Source of the DNA: Nyssa sinensis
Lineage: Eukaryota > Streptophyta > Magnoliopsida > Cornales > Nyssaceae
Reading direction: 5' to 3'
Assembly: GCA_008638375.1 (NCBI GenBank)
Contig: CM018037.1
Location: 35,731,576-35,795,575 of the forward strand
DNA: 64,000 nucleotides
The position numbers and the translations under genes were made by a program. Under the pieces are notes generated by a model. The model worked only from the letters and a program-made list of their open reading frames with translations, searched no databases and was not told the origin of the DNA. Positions 11,511 through 23,528 of this stretch are shown piece after piece. The first letter of the stretch is position 1. Each line of letters opens with the position of its first letter.

Positions 11511-12149
11511 ATGGCAGAGAAGGATCAACAGGTCTATCCAATGCCTCAAGCCAACGGCCCCACCAAGCACGACGAAGAGGCGGCCACAGTGCAATCAGAA
11601 GAGCTCCGCCGTAAGAAGCGCATGAAATATTTAGCATATGGTGTTGCCTTCGTAGTTTTTCAAACCGGTATTATATTGATCTTTGCACTAACCGTAATGA
11701 AAATCAAGACTCCCAAATTCCGCTTTCGATCTGCCACGTTTGAGAATTTTGATGTTGTGGCTGCATCTCCTTCATTTAACATCAAGATGAATGCTGAAGT
11801 TGGCGTCAAGAACACCAATTTTGGTCACTACAAATTCGACAACAGCACTATCACCTTCTTCTACAAGGGTACACCAGTTGGGAGTGCCATTGTTCCTAAC
11901 GGGCGAGCAAGAGCACGATCGACCAAGAAGTTTAATATTGTAGTGGACTTGATCTCGACAAGCCTTCCAAGCACTTCGGAGTTAGGAAATGATATCGGTT
12001 CTGGGGTTTTACTATTGAGCAGCCAATCCACATTGCGAGGAAAGGTAGAGCTATTTAAGGTGATGAAGAAGAAGAAATCCACCCAAATGGATTGCAGCAT
12101 GACAATTAATTTGGGGGACAGAACAATCGAAGATTTAAAATGCAAGTAA
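11511..12149 (+). CDS. LEA_2 family single-pass membrane protein, N-class
   Basis: 212 aa; differs from H and D classes by the inserted NGPT at 15-18. Basic cluster RRKKRMK at 33-39, membrane segment about 40-63, then KIKTPKFRFRS and the LEA_2 domain to about 209. NST at 111-113 is a possible N-glycosylation site on the predicted outside face. N-class markers are KIKTPKF, FENFDVVAASPSF and LLLSSQSTLRG. Compared with 23529 it has unusual G residues (PNGRARA, DIGSG) and TIEDLKCK. Start by homology; the ATG follows ATATATAA. Confidence 0.93.
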   Translation: MAEKDQQVYPMPQANGPTKHDEEAATVQSEELRRKKRMKYLAYGVAFVVFQTGIILIFALTVMKIKTPKFRFRSATFENFDVVAASPSFNIKMNAEVGVKNTNFGHYKFDNSTITFFYKGTPVGSAIVPNGRARARSTKKFNIVVDLISTSLPSTSELGNDIGSGVLLLSSQSTLRGKVELFKVMKKKKSTQMDCSMTINLGDRTIEDLKCK

Positions 12150-13998
12150 AGTGTGAAGTTCTGTGATTAGGTGATCTAGCATTTGGCTTTTGGTGGGCAT
12201 TCCTTTGGAAATTAATAGTGTGATCATGTATGTCTGCAGGTTGTTGTTCCCATAGTCTGTAAATTTCATTTTGTTCAATTAATATTCAAAATCATTGATT
12301 TATTTTTTCAAATTTGGTTCCACAGTTTTATAAGATTAATTGTTTCAAATTATCAGGCAATAGAAAATTTATTGGAGATTATTGGTTTTGTGGTTCCATG
12401 GTGACATTACAGGACCTGCAAGGCTAAAACTTGTTAAAAAACTATCTCAAGGCCATTTGAATTTTAACTGAGAAAATTTTCAAATATTATGACATATGAA
12501 GATTGTCTAAAATTTTAGATAATTGCAGTGTAAGGACATTTTCAACGGTTATTCAAACTGTTACTCAAATTTAAGTAAAAATTTGAGTAAAATGCTCATT
12601 TGAGTTTGATAATTTCTAATTATTCGTGGATAGTATTGTGACCAATGTAAATTTGAGTCAATAAATGGTATTTTGTAGGTTTAGATTTGAATAAAAATAG
12701 AATTAATATGAGTTTGAGTTTACTGATAGAAAAACTTTTTTTAAAATTTTGACTCAAATTTAAATTTCAGTATGAGTTTACTTCATTGCTAGAGATGCCC
12801 TAAGCATAACATTATTTTTCTTGAGACGTTTAAGGACAATGGGAAACTTAGAGATGGTTATATCTAAAACTTTAGTATGTGTTGTTAGGTTTTTCAGTTC
12901 CAGAATTAAAGAACCCTTATGTCTTTGTAAATTAATAATTGTATAATAGCAATGACCACTATTTGAGAAGATGTATCTTGCCTTCTACTACAACAATTGG
13001 AAACTTCTCAAAAATGATTTCACAAATACAAGAGGCAGTTATTTTACCTCTTAATTTTTTTTTTTCTATTAACATTTTTTAGGATAATATTTTGCTGCTC
13101 AAATTCAGTGTCAAAATGAAAAAGAGTAATTGATTAATAAAATAATTTTTTTAAAATTAGTTGATGTGAAAGTAATTCAATAACTCTTTTTCATTTAAGC
13201 ACAAATTTGAATATAGAAATTTAGACTATAAAATACTTTATTTTTAATGGACCATCATAACAACAAATCCTTTAAGCTTATTAATTTTTTAAGATGCCAT
13301 GACAATGTTTTTAATTATCATTGTGTCAAGCGCATTACTTCCTATATCATGTCACGAGGAGAAAATCATCAATGAATTTGGAGTATTAAGTGACAGTATA
13401 TCTTTTTAATAATACTGTCAAATGTGTTTTGATTCATTGAAAAAATTGATCATAACACACAAGAAATAATATTATTAGAATAACATATTAAAATACTGAA
13501 GTAGAAGACCTATTAAAGAATTTTTCTATTACAAAGTAAATGCTTGATACTTTCAGGGTAGCATATTTCCAGTAAATTCACGGTCACACGTGTAAACATG
13601 TAAATTTAATCATCAATTTCATTGTTAGAAGCATTAGTTCAAAAATACTTAATATTTCTTCGTCTTACAATATATTGACTGATTATCATGAATTTACTCA
13701 TATTTTTGATGGTCCAATGTAATTCTAAGAAATTTTAAAAAAAAATTGATTCATTTTTTTTTACTCGTATATTTTAACTCATTCATCTCATATGTTTTAA
13801 CTCATATATATATAAGAGTGTTAATTTTAGAATTCCGACAAAAGACGACCGACTTTCGTATTGTAGAAAAGAGCTTTTTAGATGTATAAATATTTTTATC
13901 TTATAATATTTTTAATATATAATAAATTAATTATCACTATACGTCTAGTTATGTTCTACGGTATCTTACACCACAATGTCCACTAGACATTAAAATAT
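12150..13998. other. N-to-H spacer, unit 2
   Basis: AT-rich, homologous to 212-1580 and to 24168-26820 without the hAT-like insertion. It serves as the uninterrupted reference for the 25294 insertion (site near 13410-13430). No gene seen. Confidence 0.7.
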
Positions 13999-14181
13999 CT
14001 ACACCCTGATCTTTACAGAAATGTCCAAAATGATGTCAACTTGACCATAGCTTGCTTTTTGATCACCCCAACTGAAAACTTCATGAATAACCTTCACTTG
14101 AGCCTGGGCAGGAAACCAATGAAATAGCAGTGCTGCAACAATTAGGCAAACGGTGGCATCTTTTACTCCCAACGGAAACAT
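13999..14181 (-). other. Small divergent reading frame with signal-peptide-like N-terminus (doubtful gene)
   Basis: 60 codons on the minus strand, starting about 300 bp upstream of H gene 14485 and facing away from it. Residues 1-28 look like a signal peptide (charged start, hydrophobic core VCLIVAALLF, then PAQAQ). The rest is not recognised. A copy is at 26823-27005 and a truncated one near 1590-1672. Differences between the two full copies mostly change the amino acid, which argues against a constrained gene. It could be a relict first exon duplicated along with the array. Confidence 0.25.
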
Positions 14182-14182
14182 C

Positions 14183-14360
14183 AGAAGCTTCTATCAAAGT
14201 CAATTCTCAAATCTCATTCAAGCGCGTTATATTTTAGATTCCACCCCCTGCCTTTTTTTCCACGCTGCCACGCGTAGCTTCAATGATGCCTATTCTTGTC
14301 ACTCGGCATCCGATTCATCTTCTTAGAACCTGTCTCCTCGTCCTCGACTATATATATATA
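14183..14360 (+). promoter_or_regulatory. Promoter of H-class gene 14485
   Basis: AGAAGCTTCT (14183-14192), CGCGTT (14223-14228), ACGCGT (14270-14275) and a 12-bp (TA)n TATA region (14349-14360). Because of repeat-length differences the ATG at 14283 is out of frame with the CDS here, whereas the matching ATGs before 1999 and 27320 are in frame. Confidence 0.55.
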
Positions 14361-14484
14361 CACACACAGATCATTACTATCTCTCACTCACAACTTCTTC
14401 AGCTCATTCACATCCCTCGCAATTCAACCACAAAACTTCCCTCTCTTCCCATATCTCTCTGTCTCTCTCTCTCTATATATATAT

Positions 14485-15111
14485 ATGGCAGAGAAGCATC
14501 AACAGGTGTATCCAATGCCTCAAGCCAAGCACGACGAAGAGGCAGCCATGGAGCAATCCAAACAGCTCCGACGCAAGAAGCGCATGAAATGTTTAGTATA
14601 TGTTGTTGCCTTTGCAGTCTTTCAAACCGGTATTATACTACTCTTTGCACTAACCGTTATGAAAATTAGAACTCCCAAGTTTCGTGTTCGATCCGCCACG
14701 TTTGAGACTTTTGATGTTGTGACAACAACTCCTTCATTTAATATCAAAATGAATGCTGAAGTTGGCGTCAAGAACACCAATTTCGGTCACTACAAATTCG
14801 ACAACAGCACTATTACCATTTTCTATAAGGAAACACCAGTTGGGAGCGCCGTTGTTTATAAGGCACGAGCAAGAGCACGATCGACCAAGAAGTTTAATCT
14901 TATGGTGGACCTGATCTCGACAAACCTACCAAACATTTCGGATTTGAGAAATGATATCAGTTCTGGGTTTTTGCCATTGAGTAGTGAATCCACGTTGAGA
15001 GGAAAGGTGGAGCTATTTAAGGTGATGAAGAAGAAGAAATCCACCCAAATGGACTGTTCCATGACAATCAATTTGGCAGACAAAGCAATCCAAAATTTAA
15101 TGTGCAAGTAA
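14485..15111 (+). CDS. LEA_2 family single-pass membrane protein, H-class
   Basis: 208 aa with the MAEKHQQVYPMPQAKHDEE start, membrane segment about 36-59 and LEA_2 domain to the end. H-class markers are TTTPSFNIKMNAE, KETPVGSAVVYKARAR and INLADKAIQNL. Private changes are SKQLRRKK (Gln for Glu), ITIFYKE (Ile for Phe), KFNLMVDL and LPNISDLRND. The start codon is the end of an (AT)n run that follows a CT run, as in the other H genes. The frame is intact. Confidence 0.92.
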   Translation: MAEKHQQVYPMPQAKHDEEAAMEQSKQLRRKKRMKCLVYVVAFAVFQTGIILLFALTVMKIRTPKFRVRSATFETFDVVTTTPSFNIKMNAEVGVKNTNFGHYKFDNSTITIFYKETPVGSAVVYKARARARSTKKFNLMVDLISTNLPNISDLRNDISSGFLPLSSESTLRGKVELFKVMKKKKSTQMDCSMTINLADKAIQNLMCK

Positions 15112-17416
15112 AAGGTGTTCTATGCTTAGGTGATCTAGTGTTGGCTTTTGGTGGGCTTTCCTTTTGAAGTTGGTAGTGTGAGCATGTATGCAGGGGACTA
15201 TTCCCATATTTTGTAATTTTCTTTATGTTCATAATTCAAATCATTTATTTATTTTTTCAAATATAGTACAGTGGTCGTGCAAGATCAAATCTTCTAATTT
15301 ATCATGAAAAATTTACAAGAAAAAAAAAACCAAAAGATTGTGATGTTGCTTTCTTTTATCAGAAGGGTCTCTCATCTTTCGTTATCTGTCAAGAACTCAA
15401 GGTTAGAAGGTTATCGGGTAAGTTCCGGTGACAGCTCTTCCGATAATAAAGTCAATAAACAAAAATGGACTATAATTGAAAATAATAATTCAGCATAAAT
15501 TGAAAGCGTATTTTATGGTCTTATTATTTATAGGTTGCAAATCTCCTAAACTGAGTAGGATTAGGAATCATAAGAGTAGGAATTCGTAGATATCTGAAAA
15601 TAGCAATTGCCATATTGAACTCTATTTTCTTATTTTGCGGTCGGTAGGATATAAAAGGCGGTGACCAATTCAGAATCCTTTTTTACAAATACTTTATTTT
15701 CCTTATCACGAGTTTTGTAACGAGCAGATCGGTAACCCCATTTATTCTGGAGTCATGGTTGGAAGTGGTGCACCATTCTGAACAATATACCTCTAAACCT
15801 CCCGTGTCTGTTTGATCTAAATAGAAGAATCTTCCGAGATTTATACTCTAAAAAGTTCTATACATACACATATCATGCTTTAAATAGATCTATCACTTTA
15901 TGGTATATCAAATTGTTAGTTTTCTAGTGATATTTTGCAACTTGAATTCACTTCCTCTTAAAAGAAATCTTCTAATGTGAAATACACTTTTACCTTGTAT
16001 AATATATTTTCATCTTCATAATACAATTTCTTGTCATGTTGTCCAGTACTTCGCGAACAAAATGTATACATTATAAACAAAAACCAAGTACATAATGAAG
16101 CAATAACTGTATATTAAGTTGTAGAGAGCAAGATCAAGGAAAAGTTTTCTTGTTTTGGCGTCAGTATGTGGACTTACATGGCATCCACGTGACAAGTTTA
16201 TTTTAGTCTAGCTTTTCATCCCAAAATTAAGTTAAATGTAAATTTATTACCTTCTTTGCAATTAACTTTTTAACGACTTACTCTAACTGAAATTTCTCAA
16301 AAGATCAACAATCACATATAATTTCAGATGTGTTGTTTGCCTTTCAACTCTAATTTTCCCATAATAATATCATATTGAGATTAACTTTTTTGCAGTTTTT
16401 AGGCCTAAGTCTATTGAGCAATTAAATTTCTCTTTGTATTGACAATCATAATACCAAAATCAAAGAGTCAAGATAGGCCATCTAGACCATAACGCTAACA
16501 AAGTGACAAATATAATATAATTATATTAAAAGTCTAACTCTACAAAAACTTTCAAATCCTATCTACCTATAATATAATCAAATTAAAAATTTAAGGTTAA
16601 TAAAAATCTAAATCTACAAAAAAAAAAAAAAGAGACCCATAAAGGCTTCATGAAAAAAAAAAAAATTCTATTAATAAAATTTTATTCATATGGTACTTTA
16701 ATCTTTTATTGTTATCTATTTCGATAAAAAAAATTATATAAAAACTCTATTATTGAAATTTTATTCAATATATATACTTTTTTATTATTGAAAAATAGTT
16801 AAATTTTATATTACAAAAAGGAAATATAATAATGTATATATAGAAATAAAGCAAAAAAAAACACATTAATATTATAAAGAGTCTCATTTAAAATTGTAAC
16901 TTTATTATTTTAAGCCTTTAATTATATATAATTACGAGTTAAATTCTGGACTAATGTTAAAAAGGAACTTAATTTGCACTTTATGGTTGTTTCAATCTTA
17001 TTTATCAAATTAATATTGTTTTGAAAACGTTTTTTCAAAAAATACTTTTTAAAGATGAAATCTTTTTTTTTACAAAGACGATTTTAACTATTTTAAAAGA
17101 TTAGAATTTATATAGAAAATATCTTTTCAAAAAATGCTTTCAAAATGAATTTTTTTTTTTAAAATAGATAACTTTTTAAAAAGATCATAATTTGATAAAT
17201 AAGTTAAAAACAACTTTATTTTAATAAACAAGCTTAAAAACAATCCAAAATTGATGAAAAATTCATACAAGTACCCTTGAGCCAAGATGAAGGTTTTCCA
17301 TGACAGAATTGAGAGAACAGAGGTACATCTATTATCAGAAACCTGATATGACTTGGCTAACAATTGTCTTTCTCGTTAGGTCATTTGTCACCACCATTCA
17401 CCTCAACGGAAACATC
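15112..17416. other. H-to-D spacer, unit 2a
   Basis: Non-coding spacer of the H-to-D type. With the promoter it makes 2,598 bp between stop and next ATG, against 2,581 and 2,584 bp in the two sister spacers. It contains one copy of the segment duplicated at 6412-7009. Homopolymer and AT-rich tracts are common; no gene seen. Confidence 0.65.
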
Positions 17417-17554
17417 AGAAGCTTCTATTAAAGTCAATTCTCTGATTTATTCAAGCGCGCGTTACATTGGGACGCGTAGCTTCAATAATACCTCTTCTTA
17501 TCCCTCTTATTCCACCCATCTTCCTGGAAGCCATCTAACACGTCCTCGACTATA

Positions 17555-17588
<34 letters not shown>
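17417..17588 (+). promoter_or_regulatory. Promoter of chimeric gene 17710 (D-type)
   Basis: AGAAGCTTCT (17417-17426), CGCGTT (17458-17463), ACGCGT (17472-17477) and a 32-bp (TA)n run (17557-17588). Sequence and 5' UTR are D-class, although the 3' half of the gene is H-class. Confidence 0.55.
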
Positions 17589-17597
<9 letters not shown>

Positions 17598-17709
17598 AGA
17601 TCATTTATATATCCCAACTCACAAGTTCTTCAGCTCATTCACATCCTTGGCAATTCAAAACACATCTCCCACAAAAGCCCATCTTTTTCTTAATACTTTC
17701 AGCACCCAG

Positions 17710-18336
17710 ATGGCAGAGAAGGATCAACAGGTCTATCCAATGCCTCAAGCCAAGCACGACGAAGAGGCAGCCGTGGAGCAATCCAAAGAGCTCCGACGCA
17801 AGAAGCGCATGAAATGTTTAGCATATGTTGTTGCCTTTGCAGTCTTTCAAACCGGTATTATACTACTCTTTGCACTAACAGTTATGAAAATCAGGACTCC
17901 CAAGTTCCGTGTTCGATCCGTCACGATTGAGACTTTTGATGTTGTGACAACAACTCCTTCATTTAATATCAAAATGAATGCTGAAGTTGGCATCAAGAAC
18001 ACTAATTTCGGTCACTACAAATTCGATAACAGCACTATTACCTTTTTCTACAAGGAAACACCAGTTGGGAGCGCCGTTGTTTATAAGGCACGAGCAAGAG
18101 CACGATCGACCAAGAAGTTTAATATTGTGGTGGACCTGATCTCGACAAACTTACCAAACACTTCAGATTTGGGAAATGATATGAGCTCTGGGTTTTTGCC
18201 ATTGAGTAGTGAATCCACATTGAGAGGAAAGGTGGAGCTATTTAAGGTGATGAAGAAGAAGAAATCCACCCAAATGGATTGTTCCATGACAATCAATTTG
18301 GCAGACAAAGCAATCCAAAATTTAATTTGCAAGTAA
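17710..18336 (+). CDS. Chimeric D/H LEA_2 membrane protein
   Basis: 208 aa, intact. Promoter, 5' UTR and codons 1 to about 62 are D-class (MAEKDQQ start, LAYVV, ACAGTTATGAAAATCAGG at the end of the membrane segment). From about base 17946 onward the gene is H-class (TTTPSFNIKM, KETPVGSAVVYK, INLADKAIQNLICK), and so are its 3' UTR and flank. The switch lies between the last D-specific bases (17891-17895) and the first H-specific bases (about 17946). Private changes right at the junction, R-S-V-T-I-E for R-S-A-T-F-E, sit inside this interval. The gene therefore pairs D-type control sequences with an H-type LEA_2 domain. It is the extra gene of unit 2. Confidence 0.92.
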   Translation: MAEKDQQVYPMPQAKHDEEAAVEQSKELRRKKRMKCLAYVVAFAVFQTGIILLFALTVMKIRTPKFRVRSVTIETFDVVTTTPSFNIKMNAEVGIKNTNFGHYKFDNSTITFFYKETPVGSAVVYKARARARSTKKFNIVVDLISTNLPNTSDLGNDMSSGFLPLSSESTLRGKVELFKVMKKKKSTQMDCSMTINLADKAIQNLICK

Positions 18337-20637
18337 AAGGTGTTCTATGCTTAGGTGATCTAGTGTTTGGCTTTTGGTGGGCTTTCCTTTTGAAATTAGT
18401 AGTGTGAGCATGTATGCAGGGGACTATTCCCATATTTTGTAATTTTTTTTATGTTCATAATTCAAATCATTTATTTATTTTTTCAAATATGGTACAGTGG
18501 TCGTGAAAGATCAATTCTTCTAATTTATCATGAAAAATTTACAAGAAAAAAACAAAAGATTGTGATGTTGCTCTTTTTGATTAGAGGAGCTTCTCTTTTT
18601 CGCTACCTGTCAAGAATTTAAGGTCAGAGGATCATCGGGTAAGTTCTGGTGATAGCTCTTCCGATGATAAAGTCAATAAAAAGAAACTGCTTGTACTTGA
18701 AAATAAAAATTCAGCATATATTGAAAACGTATTTTATGATCTTATTATTTATAGGTTGCAAATCTCTTAAACTGAGTAGGATTAGGAACCATAAGAGTAG
18801 GAATTCGTAGATATCCAAATATAGCAATTGCCATATTGAACTCTATTTTCTTATTTTGCGATCAGTAGGATATGAAAGACGGTGACCAATTCAGAATCTT
18901 TTCTTACAAATACTTTATTTTCCTTATCACGAGATTTGTAACGAGCAAATCGGTACCCCCATCTGTTCTGGAGTCATGGCTAGAAGTGGTGCACCATTCT
19001 GAACAATGTACCTCTGAACCTCCCGTGTCTGTTTGATTTAAATAGAAGAATCTTCCGAGATCTATTTACTCTAAAGAGTTTTGTACAGATACGTATCATG
19101 CTTTAAATAGATCTATCACTTTATGGTATATCAGATTGTTAGTTTTCTAGTGATATTTTGCAATTTGAATTCACTTCTTAAAAGAAATCTTCTAATGTGA
19201 AATACACTTTTATCTTGTATAATATATTTCCATCTTTATAATACAATTTCTTGTCATGTTGTTCAAAGTAACAGTACTTCGCGAACAAAATGTATACATT
19301 ATAAACAAAAATCAAGTACATAATGAACTGACAACTGTATATTAAGTTGTAGAGAGCAAGATCGAGGAAGAGGTTTCTTGTTTTGGCGTCAGTATGTGGA
19401 CACGTGACAAGTCTATTTTAGTCTTTTCACCCCAAATTAGGTTAAAGTGTAAATTTATTACCTTCTTTGCAATTAACTTTTTAACAACTTACTCTAACTG
19501 AAATTTCTCAAAAGATCAACAATCACATATAATTTCAGACGGGTTGTTGCCTTTCAACTCTAATTTTCTCACAATAATATCATATTGAGATTAACTTTTA
19601 TACAATTTTTAGGCCCAAGTCTATTAAGCAATTAAATTTCTCTTTGTATTGACAATCATAATAACAAAATCAAAGAGCTAAGATAGGCCATCTCGACCAT
19701 AAAACTAATAAAGTAACACATATAATATAATTAAATTAAAAGTTCAACTCTACAAAATGTTTCAAATCCTATATATTTATAATATAATATAATCAAATTA
19801 AAATTTTAATGTTTATAAAAATCTAAATCTACAAAAAAAAAAGGAGATCCATAAAGGCTTCATGAAAAATAAATTAATTCTATTAATAAAATTTTATTCA
19901 TATTGTACTTTAATATTTTATTGTTATCTATTTCGATAAAAAAAATTGCATAAAAACTCTATTATTGAAATTTTATTCAATATATATACTTTTTTTATTA
20001 TTGAAAAATAGTTAAATTTTATATTACAAAAAGGAAATATAATAATGTGTATATAGAAATAAAGTAAAAAAATATATTATTATTAAAAAAAGTCTCATTT
20101 AAAATTGTAACTTTATTATTTTAAGCCTTTAATTATATACAACTATAAGTTAAATCCTGAGCTAGTGTTAAAAAAAATTTAATTTGCCCGTTACGATTGT
20201 TTCAATTTTATTTATCAAATTAAGGTTATTTTGAAAACGTTTTATCAAAAAACATTTTTTAAAGATGAAATCGGTTTTTACCAAGACGATTTTAATTATT
20301 TTAAAAGATCAGAGTTTATATAGAAAACGTCTTTTCAAAAGATGTTTTTGAATATTTTTCGAAATACGCTTTTAATATGAAAATTTTTTTTTGAATGATT
20401 TTTCAAAAGGATTCTAGTTTGATAAATAAGTTAAAAATAATTCTATTCTAATAAATAAGTTTGAAAACAACCAAAATTGGTGAAAAATTCATACAACTAC
20501 CCTTGAGCCAAGATGAAGGTTCCGTGACAAACTGAGAGAACAGAGGAACATATATGTATTATCAGAACCTGATATGACTTAACAATTGCCTTTCTCGTTA
20601 GGTCATTTATCACCACCATTCACCTCAAGGAAACATC
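18337..20637. other. H-to-D-type spacer, unit 2b
   Basis: Although it follows a gene with a D-type 5' half, this spacer is the H-to-D type and begins with an H-class 3' UTR. That is what an H x D unequal crossover would leave. No gene seen. Confidence 0.7.
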
Positions 20638-20798
20638 AGAAGCTTCTATTAAAGTCAATTCCCTGATCTTATTCAAGCGCGCGTTACATTGGGACGCGTA
20701 GCTTCAATAATACCTCTTCTTATCCCTCTTATTCCACCCATCTTCCTGGAAGCTGTCTAATGTAAGCACGTCCTCGGCTATATCTATATATATATATA
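20638..20798 (+). promoter_or_regulatory. Promoter of D-class gene 20918
   Basis: AGAAGCTTCT (20638-20647), CGCGTT (20680-20685), ACGCGT (20694-20699) and a 14-bp (TA)n run (20785-20798) at the TATA position. Confidence 0.55.
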
Positions 20799-20917
20799 CA
20801 CACACAGATCATTACTATATCCCAACTCACAAGTTCTTCAGCTCATTCACATCCTTGGCAAATCAAAACACATCTCCCACAAAAGCCCATCTTTTTCTTA
20901 ATACTTTCAGCACCCAG

Positions 20918-21544
20918 ATGGCAGAGAAGGATCAGCAGGTCTATCCAATGCCTCAAGCCAAGCACGACGAAGAGGCAGCCATGGAGCAATCCAAAGAGCT
21001 CCGACGCAAGAAGCGCATGAAATGTTTAGCATATGTTGTTGCCTTTGCAATCTTTCAAACCGGTATTATACTACTCTTTGCACTAACAGTTATGAAAATC
21101 AGGACTCCCAAGTTTCGTGTTCGATCCGCCACGTTTGAAACTTTTGATGTTGTGACTACTCCTACTTCATTTAACATAAAAATGAATGCTGAACTTGGTG
21201 TCAAGAATACCAATTTCGGTCACTACAAATTCGACAATAGTACTATTACCTTTTTCTACAAGGGTACACCAGTTGGAACCACCGTTGTTTCTAAGGCACG
21301 AGCAAGAGCACGATCGACCAAGAAGTTTAATATTGTGGTGGACCTGATCTCGACAAACCTACCAAACACTTCGGATTTGGGAAATGATATTAATTCTGGG
21401 TTTTTACCATTGAGCAGTGAATCCACACTGCGAGGAAAGGTGGAGCTATTTAAGGTGATGAAGAAGAAGAAATCCACCCAAATGGATTGTTCCATGACAA
21501 TTAGTTTGGGGGACAAATCAATCCAAAATTTAAAATGCAAGTAA
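20918..21544 (+). CDS. LEA_2 family single-pass membrane protein, D-class
   Basis: 208 aa; membrane segment about 36-59 (with Ile at AFAIFQTG), LEA_2 domain with D-class markers (TTPTSFNIKM, VVSKARAR, ISLGDKSIQNLKCK). Differs from 8923 and 30531 at only a few residues, e.g. GTTVVSK and DLGNDINSG. The frame upstream is open 21 codons but begins with TTG, so MAEK is the start. Followed by a D-class 3' UTR and D-to-N spacer. Confidence 0.92.
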   Translation: MAEKDQQVYPMPQAKHDEEAAMEQSKELRRKKRMKCLAYVVAFAIFQTGIILLFALTVMKIRTPKFRVRSATFETFDVVTTPTSFNIKMNAELGVKNTNFGHYKFDNSTITFFYKGTPVGTTVVSKARARARSTKKFNIVVDLISTNLPNTSDLGNDINSGFLPLSSESTLRGKVELFKVMKKKKSTQMDCSMTISLGDKSIQNLKCK

Positions 21545-22005
21545 AATGTGAAGTTCTATGCTTAGGTCATCTAGTGTTTTTGGCTTTCGGTTGGCTTTCC
21601 TTTGGAAGTTATTAGAGTGAGCATGTATATATGCTGGGTGCTGTTCTTGTAGTATGTAATTTTCTTTTTCATTTTTTTCAGTCTTCAATTCATTTATTTA
21701 ATTTTTTCAAATTTGGTTCTATAGTTTACAAGATTAATTGTTCTGATTTTTTCCCTGCAACTTGTTAAAAAAACTATAATTCAAAGTGATTTGAATTATA
21801 ACCGAGAAAAATTAAAAATATAAAAGGACTAGATCAATGCACGAAACTCTTGCAATTGCAGCATTTTCTCATGAGTAAGGAGACTTTTCCAGCTTGAAGC
21901 TGTTTATCATTGCACCAAAGCTCACTCACAGACAATTTTAAAGTATATATATTAAAAATTTAGTTCAAATTTCAGAAGAGCCTAAATTTGGTACCTAGCA
22001 AAGCT

Positions 22006-22038
<33 letters not shown>

Positions 22039-22968
22039 TACATTAAATATCAAAGTCAGAGAATAATTTTGACGCCTCAAAACTAGCTCATCTATTCTAG
22101 AATGATGATCCATCTTCTCTTGATGTGTTTCCTATTATGGAATTGAGTGTTTAGAATTAAAATGAAATTAGAGGCAAACTAACTCAAAATTAAACAAATT
22201 CAGTTCTAATTCAAACCAATTTCACAATGTCTAACATAAGGTTAGTGTTTTTTGTAGAAATTGCATTTTCATTCTTAAGGAGATCAGAAATATAAGGGAA
22301 TGTGATAGTTCAATGCCTCCCCAATAGGGCAAATAATTGTAAAAAAAAAATTGGGTAGGACTAGATTTTTTTTGAAATTTTTTTTAGAATTCTTTTCTTA
22401 AATGGGGAGGAAAATTTTAGGCGCAAAAGTTTTTCCTCAAGTTGTGGAGGGAGGAGGAAAATATAGCTAGGCCTATTCTAGCTATTGTTCCACCCTTCGT
22501 AATGTATACAATTTTCTTTTATAATATTGAATACTTCACAACCTACAATTGTTTCCCCTCCCTAATTTTAAAATTTTTCATACTATACCTTTATTTTATT
22601 TCAATGACACCTTACTGCAATTTTTATTGACCTTTTGGAATATTTTTTACAGTTTAAAGTTTTTTATATGTCTCTTTTTTATTAGAATTCTTATCTAATT
22701 TTAAAAACTTTATGTTAATACATTTATTTACCTATATTAAAATTTATACTTTATTTTTTTTATATATTTATGATTGATCATTTAGCAAAAAATCCCCCCG
22801 GGAAAGTAAAATCCTGGCACTATCCCTAACCAAACCTACAAACCAAACAGATCCTAAGGCATATCAATACTAATTCCCTCTAAAGAAAGAATCAATATAC
22901 GCATCCACGAAAAGATACAACGACGAACACTGTTTATTCATGCATCAGTTTCTAAAAGTCTCAAACTG

Positions 22969-23007
<39 letters not shown>

Positions 23008-23152
23008 GAATTAGACAAGCACAGATTGGATAAGACAGTGTTCAATCTACCTTGGAGGCAACATTATTTGTCATTCAGTTTTCCTTTCTCCCACAGCCTT
23101 GTCATGCCATCCTAACCCAATAGAAGTTTCTGAGATTATTATAATTATAAGC

Positions 23153-23187
<35 letters not shown>

Positions 23188-23231
23188 CACCAGGCTTGAA
23201 ACAACATGAAGTCAAAGATCAAAGGCATCAG
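21545..23231. other. D-to-N spacer, unit 2
   Basis: Homologous to 9550-11213 and 31158-32827, with longer AT runs at 22012-22038 and 22978-23004 and a 30-bp (GT)n run (23156-23185). No gene seen. Confidence 0.65.
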
Positions 23232-23389
23232 ACGCGTTGATATTGAAGGCCTATCCTTTTGAATTGTTTAAGACTTCTTCAAGGAAGGTGTTCATTTAAC
23301 TAATATATAATCGTAGAAGCTTCAATTGAAATAAGCAAAAAAATAATCTCACATAACACCTTTACACGACCTTCATGTGTGTATATATA
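23232..23389 (+). promoter_or_regulatory. Promoter of N-class gene 23529
   Basis: ACGCGT(T) at 23232-23237, AGAAGCTTCA at 23315-23324 and a TATATATAG box at about 23382-23390. Confidence 0.55.
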
Positions 23390-23528
23390 GCCCATTACAG
23401 AACCTCAATTCCCGCCATCATAAGCTTCAGCTTTTCACAACTTCATCTCATTCACATTCTTAGTAATTCAAACCACATCCCCACAAAAGGTCCCTCTTTT
23501 CCTTAATAGTTGTTACACCCATATATAT

